Source: JALOPX01 sp041309605 (GTDB lineage: Bacteria; Krumholzibacteriota; Krumholzibacteriia; Krumholzibacteriales; Krumholzibacteriaceae). Taken from it: a stretch of 64,000 nucleotides of DNA. A model generated the notes under the pieces. It saw only the letters and a program-made list of their open reading frames with translations. It was not told where the DNA came from and made no database searches. Positions 16,654-22,875 of this stretch are shown in pieces. The first letter of the stretch is position 1, and the number at the start of each line of letters is the position of its first letter. The position numbers were made by a program, and so were the translations under genes. The DNA is taken from assembly GCA_041309605.1 (NCBI GenBank), contig JBFYZH010000061.1, forward strand, positions 1-64,000. The letters are read 5' to 3'.

Positions 16654-17340
16654 TCAGATCATCGGCTTGCCCTTGACGTCGGTGACGACGCTTCCATCGA
16701 AAAGGTGGATGGTCCGGGAACCGTACTCGGCGTATGTCGGCGAATGGGTGACCATCACGATCGTCGTGCCTTCCTCGTTGAGCTGGACCATCGTATTCAT
16801 CACTTCCTCGCCGTGCGCCGAATCGAGATTTCCGGTCGGCTCGTCCGCGAGAATCAGTTTGGGCCTTGTGATGACGGCACGAGCAACGGCAACTCTCTGC
16901 TGCTGGCCACCGGAAAGCTGCTGGGGAAAATGATTCTGCCGGGGCATAAGGTTGAAACGTTCGAGAGCCTCTTCGACCCTTTCCTTTCTCTGGGAGCCGG
17001 GAACGTTCTGGTACAGCAGCGGAAGTTCCACGTTCTCGTGTATCGTAAGCTCGTCTATCAGGTTGAAACTCTGGAAGACGAATCCTATGTTGTTCTTTCT
17101 CAGGTTGGATCTCTGTCTCTCCGAATACTTCGACACCTCCTCGCCAAGCAGGAAGTACTGCCCGCCGGTGGGATTGTCGAGAAGGCCGAGTATATTGAGA
17201 AGCGTCGACTTGCCGCATCCCGAAGGTCCCATGATGGATACGAACTCGCCCTCCTTTATTTCTATATTGACGCTGTTGAGAGCCGTGGTCTCCACCTCTT
17301 CGGTCCTGAACATCTTGACCAGTTCTTTCGTCCGTATCAT
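16654..17340 (-). CDS. ABC transporter ATPase (MacB/LolD type), first copy
   Basis: A 228-residue ATPase with intact motifs: Walker A GPSGCGKSTLL, Q-loop in FVFQSFNLIDELT, signature LSGGQQQRVAVARA, Walker B LILADEPTGNLDS, and the switch His in VMVTHSP. It belongs to the MacB/LolD/FtsE class, which powers periplasmic mechanotransmission or lipoprotein/peptide export rather than classical import. The start at 17340 has AAGGAG eight bases upstream; earlier in-frame ATGs are unlikely. It follows the membrane fusion protein by about 110 bases and precedes the permease relic by 31 bases. Confidence 0.88.
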   Translation of the reverse strand: MIRTKELVKMFRTEEVETTALNSVNIEIKEGEFVSIMGPSGCGKSTLLNILGLLDNPTGGQYFLLGEEVSKYSERQRSNLRKNNIGFVFQSFNLIDELTIHENVELPLLYQNVPGSQRKERVEEALERFNLMPRQNHFPQQLSGGQQQRVAVARAVITRPKLILADEPTGNLDSAHGEEVMNTMVQLNEEGTTIVMVTHSPTYAEYGSRTIHLFDGSVVTDVKGKPMI

Positions 17341-17452
17341 CCGCCAGTCTCCTTTTTCATCTGAAAGCCTTGCAGTGCGAGGATTTATTTCTCCGTTCCG
17401 CCGCCGTTCCCGTTCCGCGCCGACGGATCCGGAGCCGCGCATCCGCCGCGCC

Positions 17453-18706
17453 TTACTCCTTGAGTATCAGCCGGTCCACGTCCCCGAAATTGTCGTACGA
17501 GGACGTTATGACCATCTCGCCCGGTTCGAGCCCGCCCAGCAATTCATAGAACATCGTATTTTCGCGTCCCAGCTGGATCTCCCTTTTTCTCGCCGTCTTC
17601 CCGGAATCGTCAAGCACATATACCCATCTGCCTCCGGTCTTCTGGTAGAATCCCCCGGTCGGAAGCAGCAGCGCTTCGGAAAGATCGCCGAGTTCCAGGC
17701 GGATTCGAAGCGTCTGCCCGCGGCGTATATCCTCCGGTTCCCTGCCGTCGAAGGTCATGTCGACCTCGAAACGGCCGTTCAGAACCTCGGGAAAAACCTT
17801 GTCGATGACGAGCCTGTATGTCTTCTCGGATAAGGAGAACGACCCCTTCTGTCCCTCGTTGATACGGGCGATGTAGTGTTCGTCGATGGGGACCCTGACC
17901 TTGAACCCGTCGAGAATATCGATCTGCCCGAGCCTTTCCCCCCGGTTTTTCGACTCGCCTATCTCCGCGTTAAGAGCGGTGAGATGTCCGGATTCCGGGG
18001 CCTTTATTATCAGGTCCTCGAGGTTCTGCTTTACGATCTTCAGGTTGTCCTCCATCCTGCTGAGCGAAATCTCGAGTTGCCCGATCTGATTTTCCCTGAA
18101 CAACGAATCCTGCTTGTGCATTTCAACGGTAAGTTCGAGCGACTTTAAAAGATAATCCAGATGATCCTTGCCCTCTTCGAATTCCCTCGAAGAGATCAAC
18201 TGCTTGCCCGCCAGTATCACATTGCTCTCGTTGATCCGTTTCTGTTTCTTGACCTCGCGTTTTATCTCCAGGAGCTGCCGGCGCATCTCCAGGCTGTTGC
18301 GCGCCATGTCGAGCTTCGTGTTCCTGAGGTTGTTGCTCTGCTGGAAGAGTTCCGCCTCCCTGTACATTATGTCGAGAAGAAGGTTTGTGTTGGTCAGTTT
18401 CAATATCGGATCGCCCTTTTTAACGAAGCTTCCCGCTTCCAGGTATTTTACCTCGACCCTTCCGCCTTCGACCGCATCGAGATAATGGGTCTTTACCGGC
18501 ACGACGTTTCCGGTCACCGCGATGAATTCCTGGAACTGCCCCTTTTTGACTTCCGATATGGTAATGCGTTCCGTTTTTACGTTGAGCTTCGAATCCCTGC
18601 TTGCAAAGACGACCATATACATCGCTAGGATGGCGAGCGCCGACCCTCCCGCCAGGTACGCAATTCTTACCGGTGTCCATCTCTTTTTTTCTAACTTTCT
18701 ATCCAA
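17453..18706 (-). CDS. HlyD/MacA-type periplasmic membrane fusion protein
   Basis: A 417-residue adaptor of the HlyD/MacA/RND-MFP family. An N-terminal membrane anchor (about 13-31) is followed by the first half of the lipoyl domain (VTGNVVPVKTHYLDAVEGGRV, seen in pieces as VTGNVVPV and GSFVKKGDPILKL), a long coiled-coil hairpin (about 105-230), the second lipoyl half (LIIKAPESGHLTAL) and beta-barrel domains (QKGSFSLSEKTYRLVID, IRRGQTLRIRL). It connects an inner-membrane exporter with an outer-membrane tunnel. The start is probably TTG at 18706 with AAGGA nine bases upstream. It is the first gene of the operon controlled by the sigma-54-like promoter and sites upstream. Confidence 0.85.
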   Translation of the reverse strand: MDRKLEKKRWTPVRIAYLAGGSALAILAMYMVVFASRDSKLNVKTERITISEVKKGQFQEFIAVTGNVVPVKTHYLDAVEGGRVEVKYLEAGSFVKKGDPILKLTNTNLLLDIMYREAELFQQSNNLRNTKLDMARNSLEMRRQLLEIKREVKKQKRINESNVILAGKQLISSREFEEGKDHLDYLLKSLELTVEMHKQDSLFRENQIGQLEISLSRMEDNLKIVKQNLEDLIIKAPESGHLTALNAEIGESKNRGERLGQIDILDGFKVRVPIDEHYIARINEGQKGSFSLSEKTYRLVIDKVFPEVLNGRFEVDMTFDGREPEDIRRGQTLRIRLELGDLSEALLLPTGGFYQKTGGRWVYVLDDSGKTARKREIQLGRENTMFYELLGGLEPGEMVITSSYDNFGDVDRLILKE

Positions 18707-18720
18707 TTATCCTATCCTTT

Positions 18721-18835
18721 GGACTCGATACGGTTCCCTGATCTCGAAACGGTACCTTGATCTCGAAACGGTAACATGATCTCGAAACGGTACCTTGATC
18801 TCGAAAAGGGGCCCCCGACCTCTAACCAGTTCCCC
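18721..18835. repeat. Tandem 19-bp repeat array, about six copies
   Basis: Unit GATCTCGAAACGGTACCTT. Copies begin at 18721 (diverged), 18740, 18759, 18778, 18797 (diverged) and 18816 (diverged). Copies two and four are identical and copy three differs in two bases. The period is exactly 19, so successive copies rotate round the helix. The array lies between the predicted transcription start and the start codon, so it would be in the leader RNA as repeats of AAGGTACCGTTTCGAGATC. Confidence 0.85.
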
Positions 18836-18880
18836 GCCAAGTTTATGCCGGATACCTTACGAGGTACTGGCTTGTACATA

Positions 18881-18896
18881 TACAAACCGCATGCCA
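18881..18896 (-). promoter_or_regulatory. sigma-54-like (-24/-12) promoter for the ABC operon
   Basis: Reading leftwards, TGGCATG then four bases then TTGTA matches the RpoN consensus TGGCACG-N4-TTGCA, with TGGC at 18896-18893 and TTGT at 18885-18882. The C of the -12 GC is replaced by T, which weakens the match. A perfect TATAAT (18904-18899) overlaps it but has no good -35. The nearby NtrC-type regulator and its probable sites at the right distance support the sigma-54 reading. Confidence 0.5.
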
Positions 18897-18950
18897 TAAT
18901 TATAATGCGTTGACTACAAAGAATATAGTTAATCGGACTCCCTGGCGGCA

Positions 18951-18966
18951 TGTCCGTTTACAATAC
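18951..18966. promoter_or_regulatory. Probable activator site 1 (half-conserved)
   Basis: TGTCCG-TTTA-CAATAC: a good left half-site with a poor right half. It lies about 80-95 bases upstream of the predicted start, and 22 bases (two helical turns) from site 2. Confidence 0.35.
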
Positions 18967-18972
18967 ACTCGC

Positions 18973-18988
18973 TGTCCGATAACGGACG
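18973..18988. promoter_or_regulatory. Probable activator site 2 (palindrome)
   Basis: TGTCCG-ATAA-CGGACG, an inverted repeat with a four-base centre, about 105-120 bases upstream of the predicted start. NtrC-family activators bind such sites as dimers at this distance. Confidence 0.5.
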
Positions 18989-19023
18989 GCACCTTGAAAA
19001 TATCCGGGATTTTTTCGCCGACA

Positions 19024-19039
19024 TGTCCGCATTCGAACA
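19024..19039. promoter_or_regulatory. Probable activator site 3 (palindrome)
   Basis: TGTCCGCATTCGAACA, identical over all 16 bases to the site at 20054-20069 upstream of the response-regulator gene about 1 kb away. It lies about 155-170 bases upstream of the predicted operon start. Confidence 0.6.
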
Positions 19040-19058
19040 TGGCGGGGCATACAAAAAG

Positions 19059-19085
19059 AAAAACCCGGCTGAAAACCGGGTTTTT
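19059..19085. terminator. Bidirectional intrinsic terminator
   Basis: Arms AAAAACCCGG (19059-19068) and CCGGGTTTTT (19076-19085) form a perfect 10-base stem with a seven-base loop and give T-runs in both directions. It ends the leftward gene at 19118 and insulates the ABC operon control region. Confidence 0.85.
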
Positions 19086-19117
19086 CCCTATTGAACAACC
19101 CCGTGAACCAGTTATCG

Positions 19118-19840
19118 CTATTCGGAATACATCGACTTGACCGCTCCCCAGCTCGCCTCTTCCGCGGCTGTCACACAACCTACGACAGACAGCGTTATCG
19201 TGAAGAAATCCCAGCAAGCCCCCTCCGTCCTCGTGGGATTGCAGGAAGTGTCGAGAAAATCGGGATAGTCGGCCGGAACAGGATCGCCGAGAGCGGTTGT
19301 CGCTATGCGCGAGCCGTTGCCGATATAGAAGGTCATGCAGGTGGCCGGATAGTCGTCGAAATGCGCCTGCGCCTGTACGTTTGTCACCGCGGCGATCGGC
19401 ACCCAGTTCGAGTAGGTGATCGTCTCGAATTCGGTGTAATTGTCGATCGTCCCGCTATATTCGGGAGCGCCGTTAGCCCACGGGCCCGACCCGCTCAACC
19501 AGATGTACCCTCCGACGAAGGTCTTCATGTAGGTCCTGTTGCCGTTGCCGAGACCATTGACAGTATTGATAAGCAGAACGGCGTTGGCCGTTTCCGTGGA
19601 GCACCAGTAACGCCACTGCGAGCCGAGGACCGAACCGCCCGCGTCCCATGACTCGGCGTGAAGAACGGTCCCGGCATTCATCGCGCCGCCGCCGGCGTCC
19701 CATCCCTCGCTGTAACGCCCGACAAAGACCTGCCCGCCGAGATCCTGCGAATCGTAAGCGCCTTCGAGCGGCTGTGCGGATACAGACGAAGCGAATGAAA
19801 TTATTATGAACAGAGCGGAAACGATACCAATAATCCTCAT
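19118..19840 (-). CDS. Secreted protein with SWGA(I/V)K-type C-terminal tag
   Basis: A 240-residue exported protein; I do not recognise its domain. Start 19840 is set by GGAGGG seven bases upstream and opens a clear signal peptide (MRIIGIVSALFIIISFASSVSA). The mature part is rich in Gly, Trp, Thr and Tyr, with a repeated WDAGG motif (EGWDAGGGAM, ESWDAGGSVL) and few charges, suggesting a beta-rich extracellular domain. Four Cys lie in the second half. It ends EEASWGAVKSMYSE, matching the end of the protein at 3434-3994 (SSSWGAIKGMYKDQ). It has its own promoter and terminator and seems inserted between the regulator genes and their presumed target operon. Confidence 0.6.
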   Translation of the reverse strand: MRIIGIVSALFIIISFASSVSAQPLEGAYDSQDLGGQVFVGRYSEGWDAGGGAMNAGTVLHAESWDAGGSVLGSQWRYWCSTETANAVLLINTVNGLGNGNRTYMKTFVGGYIWLSGSGPWANGAPEYSGTIDNYTEFETITYSNWVPIAAVTNVQAQAHFDDYPATCMTFYIGNGSRIATTALGDPVPADYPDFLDTSCNPTRTEGACWDFFTITLSVVGCVTAAEEASWGAVKSMYSE

Positions 19841-19957
19841 ACCGACCCTCCATGGATGAAAAATGCCTTCAATTATTCCGCCAGGTTCCGAGCCGCCGTA
19901 CAATAATAAAAAGTTGTTAATTATTATACGGGTCGGATAACTAACTTAATGTTGGTA

Positions 19958-19987
19958 TGATACCACATTTAAATTAATTTTGTCAAT
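19958..19987 (-). promoter_or_regulatory. sigma-70-type promoter for the tagged secreted protein
   Basis: Leftwards: perfect TTGACA (19987-19982), an 18-base spacer, TATCAT (19963-19958). The upstream DNA is very AT-rich compared with the window. Confidence 0.6.
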
Positions 19988-20009
19988 ATTTCTTTATAAA
20001 GAAATATTT
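19986..20009. promoter_or_regulatory. Perfect 24-bp palindrome, likely operator
   Basis: A perfect inverted repeat with half-site AATATTTCTTTA, abutting and just touching the -35 of the leftward promoter at 19958-19987. A dimeric regulator bound here could block or activate that promoter. It could alternatively act as a hairpin in rightward transcripts, but it has no T-run. Confidence 0.5.
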
Positions 20010-20053
20010 CAAAAGAAATTTAATCCAAACCGGGGTATTCATAGATCAAACAA

Positions 20054-20069
20054 TGTCCGCATTCGAACA
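20054..20069. promoter_or_regulatory. Probable activator site 4, upstream of the regulator gene
   Basis: TGTCCGCATTCGAACA, the same 16 bases as site 3. It lies eight bases upstream of the -35 of the regulator's own promoter, which points to autoregulation. Confidence 0.6.
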
Positions 20070-20077
20070 CTTTTTTC

Positions 20078-20106
20078 TTGAATTCGGAAACCTTCCGCCT
20101 GATAAT
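20078..20106 (+). promoter_or_regulatory. sigma-70-type promoter for the response regulator (near-leaderless)
   Basis: TTGAAT (20078-20083), 17 bases, GATAAT (20101-20106). The predicted start is near 20113, only two bases before the ATG at 20115, and no Shine-Dalgarno is present. Confidence 0.45.
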
Positions 20107-20114
20107 CCGTACCC

Positions 20115-21500
20115 ATGAATACAATGTCCGCAAAATACGGCAAATTACTTATAATCGACGATAACGAAGACCTGCTATTCGCCGCCAGACTCTTTCTCAA
20201 ACAGCATTTCGCCCTTGTACAGACCGAAACCTCGCCGGAAAAGATCCCCACCCTTCTGGCAAAGGAAAAATTCGACGTCATCCTTCTCGACATGAACTTC
20301 ACCGAGGACGTCACGAGCGGACATGAGGGATTTTTCTGGCTGAACCGCATCCTGGACATCGACCCGTCATCCGTGGTCATCCTGATCACTGCTTACGCCG
20401 ATTACGATATGGCCGTTCGCGCCATCAAGGAAGGCGCCGCCGATTTTATCGTGAAACCCTGGCAGAATGAAAAGCTCCTCGCGACCGTATCGTCGGCGAT
20501 GGCGCTGAGCCGCACACAGAACGAAGTGAGCGATCTGCGGGAAACTCAGAAAAGACTTATAGACGATCTCGATCAGCCTTTCCACGATTTTATCGGAAAA
20601 TCGGAGTCGATAAGGCACGTGTTCGTTCTTATAGACAAGGTCGCAGGCACCGATGCGAACATCCTTATAACAGGCGCGAACGGCACGGGGAAGGAACTCG
20701 TCGCCAGGGCGATTCACCGGAAATCGGATCGCTCCGGCAAGCCTTTCGTTAGGGTGGACATGGGCGCTCTCACCGGCACCCTCTTCGAAAGCGAACTCTT
20801 CGGACACGTGAAAGGCGCCTTTACCGACGCGAAGGAGGACCGCCCGGGACGCTTCGAGATAGCTTCGGGGGGAACGCTCTTTCTCGACGAAATCGGCAAT
20901 CTCCCTCTCGACCTGCAGGCGAAGATCCTCACCGCGCTTCAGAATCGCCAGGTGATAAGGGTCGGGTCGAACAAGGTCCGCGAGATCGATATACGGCTGA
21001 TATGCGCCACGAATATCTCCCTGCCGGATATGGTCCGCGCGGGGACATTCAGGCAGGATCTGCTGTACAGGATAAACACGGTCGAGATCAACATCCCGCC
21101 TCTGAAAAACCGGGTCGACGACATTGAACCGCTTGCCGGGCATTTCCTCGGAACGTACGGCAAGAAATACCGCAAGGATGCAGTCCGTATCAGCAACGCC
21201 GCCCTTGAAAAACTAAAGAGGTACGACTGGCCTGGAAACGTGCGCGAGCTTCAGCATTCCATCGAAAGGGCGGTGATAATGTCCGGCGGTAAAATCCTTC
21301 AACCGGAGGATTTTCTTCTCCCCCGCGCCGGGGAAGGCGAAAAGGAATTCCCCCTGGACGATCTCAATCTCGAAGAGATGGAGAAGGTCGTCATCCGCAA
21401 GGCGCTGGGCAGATTCGGCGGCAACATCAGCCTCGCAGCGAGACATCTCGGACTGAGCCGCGCGGCTCTATACCGCAGGCTGGAGCGATATGGCCTATAG
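20115..21500 (+). CDS. NtrC-family sigma-54-dependent response regulator
   Basis: A 461-residue transcription activator in three parts. The receiver domain (about 9-125) has the acidic pair Asp15/Asp16 and phospho-acceptor Asp59 in VILLDMNF. The AAA+ domain (about 150-385) has Walker A GANGTGKE, Walker B GGTLFLDEIGNLP and the sigma-54 contact loop GAFTDA, a common FCB variant of GAFTGA. A Fis-type helix-turn-helix (LAARHLGLSRAALYRRLERYGL, in pieces) ends the protein. It overlaps the histidine kinase gene by 11 bases. In many FCB bacteria such pairs stand beside MacAB-like ABC operons and control them; the shared 16-bp sites here support the same link. Confidence 0.9.
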   Translation: MNTMSAKYGKLLIIDDNEDLLFAARLFLKQHFALVQTETSPEKIPTLLAKEKFDVILLDMNFTEDVTSGHEGFFWLNRILDIDPSSVVILITAYADYDMAVRAIKEGAADFIVKPWQNEKLLATVSSAMALSRTQNEVSDLRETQKRLIDDLDQPFHDFIGKSESIRHVFVLIDKVAGTDANILITGANGTGKELVARAIHRKSDRSGKPFVRVDMGALTGTLFESELFGHVKGAFTDAKEDRPGRFEIASGGTLFLDEIGNLPLDLQAKILTALQNRQVIRVGSNKVREIDIRLICATNISLPDMVRAGTFRQDLLYRINTVEINIPPLKNRVDDIEPLAGHFLGTYGKKYRKDAVRISNAALEKLKRYDWPGNVRELQHSIERAVIMSGGKILQPEDFLLPRAGEGEKEFPLDDLNLEEMEKVVIRKALGRFGGNISLAARHLGLSRAALYRRLERYGL

Positions 21501-22836
21501 GCGGTTCAGAAGTCTTTGCCTTGTCAGAATCATATTTCTCGCGGCGACAATATTCCTCTTTCTTTACCTGGCTATCGAAAAAGCGCTTTACGCCACGATT
21601 ATTGTCGGCGGCACCGCCATAGTCATACAGATATTCTCCCTGCTGAGATTCGTCGATAAGACGAACAGGGATTTCACCCGTTTTCTCACGTCCATCAAGT
21701 ACTCTGATTTTTCGCAGAATTTCGTAAGCGGGATGGCGGGCCGATCGTTCGACGAACTCAACGAATCCTTCGAATCGGTGATGAAACGGTTCAGGGAAAT
21801 CAGCCTCGAAAAGGAGGAGAGCCACCGCTACCTGCAGACCCTGGTGCAGCATATAGGGGTGGGAATAATCGCTTTCGGCAGGGACGGCGAGGTCGACCTC
21901 ATTAACAACGCCGCAAAAAGGCTTTTAAGCATCACGCATCTTAAGAATATCGGGACCCTCGATTCGATCAGTCCCGCGTTGCTTGAAAAGATCAGGACGA
22001 TAAAACCCGGGCAGAGAGATCTTGCCAACGTGATCGTCGCGGAGGAAAAACTCCAGATATCCCTTTATTCGACCGAACTGCGGCAGCGCAACAGAATCAT
22101 CACGCTGGTGTCGCTTCAGAACATCAGCATGGAACTCAACGAGAAGGAGATGGACGCATGGCAGAACCTGATCCGCGTCCTTACACACGAGATCAAGAAC
22201 TCCCTTGCTCCCATCGGTTCCCTGGCGTCGAGCGTCGAAGGATTTCTTCTGCCGCCGGACCGCCGGCCGGGCCTGATCGCTCCATGCGACGAAAACGATA
22301 TACGGGACGCTCTGCAGACAATACAGAAGCGAAGCCACGGCCTCCTGCAGTTCGTCGACACCTACCGCGACCTCACGCACATACCGAGACCTCAATACAC
22401 CACCTTCAGGGTTTCGGAACTCCTCGGCAGTCTCGAGAAATTCGTCCATTCCCAGGTCGGCGACAGGGAGATCGACTATTCCGTCTCGATCGAGCCGGAA
22501 GGTCTCGAACTCAACGCCGATCGGCAACTCATCGAGCAGGTCCTGATCAATCTGGTTCTGAACGCCGTTCAGGCGACCGCCGGAACCGAAAAAGCCGCAA
22601 TCAGGGTGACGGCCATGATAGACGAAAAAAGCAGGGCCGTGATAAAGGTCTCCGACAACGGTCCCGGAATAGTGGAGGACGCTCTCGAAAAGGTGTTCAT
22701 TCCCTTCTACAGCACAAAAAAGGACGGTTCGGGAATAGGCCTGAGCCTCTCACGCCAGATCATGCGCCTGCATCGCGGTGACCTCACGGCGACCTCCAGG
22801 CCCGGTGTCGAAACGGTCTTCCGGATGAGATTCTAG
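21490..22836 (+). CDS. NtrY-like membrane sensor histidine kinase
   Basis: A 448-residue sensor kinase, translationally coupled to the response regulator by an 11-base overlap. Two membrane helices (about 9-26 and 33-53) are followed by a linker, a PAS-like domain (about 115-215; GVGIIAFGRDGEVDLINNAA in pieces), the phospho-acceptor H-box VLTHEIKNSLAPI (His233), the N-box (INLVLNAVQAT, about 345-360) and the G-boxes DNGPGI and GSGIGLSLS. The tail is short. There is almost no periplasmic domain, so it probably senses a membrane or cytoplasmic signal. It presumably phosphorylates Asp59 of its partner. Confidence 0.9.
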   Translation: MAYRRFRSLCLVRIIFLAATIFLFLYLAIEKALYATIIVGGTAIVIQIFSLLRFVDKTNRDFTRFLTSIKYSDFSQNFVSGMAGRSFDELNESFESVMKRFREISLEKEESHRYLQTLVQHIGVGIIAFGRDGEVDLINNAAKRLLSITHLKNIGTLDSISPALLEKIRTIKPGQRDLANVIVAEEKLQISLYSTELRQRNRIITLVSLQNISMELNEKEMDAWQNLIRVLTHEIKNSLAPIGSLASSVEGFLLPPDRRPGLIAPCDENDIRDALQTIQKRSHGLLQFVDTYRDLTHIPRPQYTTFRVSELLGSLEKFVHSQVGDREIDYSVSIEPEGLELNADRQLIEQVLINLVLNAVQATAGTEKAAIRVTAMIDEKSRAVIKVSDNGPGIVEDALEKVFIPFYSTKKDGSGIGLSLSRQIMRLHRGDLTATSRPGVETVFRMRF

Positions 22837-22875
22837 CGTCTTCCTTGCGGCACCCGCGTCTTCCCTACAGCACCC
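22836..22875. repeat. 20-bp tandem duplication at converging gene ends
   Basis: GCGTCTTCCTTGCGGCACCC (22836-22855) is followed directly by GCGTCTTCCCTACAGCACCC (22856-22875), 17 of 20 bases alike. The second copy encodes the last residues and stop of the leftward DUF5916 gene; the first touches the kinase stop codon. Confidence 0.6.

Larger units (their letters stand above)
18707..19117. other. Regulatory region of the ABC operon (no gene)
   Basis: These 411 bases carry, from the operon outward: a 19-bp tandem repeat array (18721-18835), a sigma-54-like promoter (18881-18896), three TGTCCG-type palindromic sites (18951-19039) and a bidirectional terminator (19059-19085). The short open frames here are not gene-like. 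Confidence 0.7.

Noticed and set aside
18721..18835. CRISPR array
   Set aside because: The units are contiguous with no spacers and there are no cas genes.
20115..21500. Defective sigma-54 contact loop (GAFTDA instead of GAFTGA)
   Set aside because: GAFTDA is a frequent natural variant in FCB-group activators and not evidence of inactivity.
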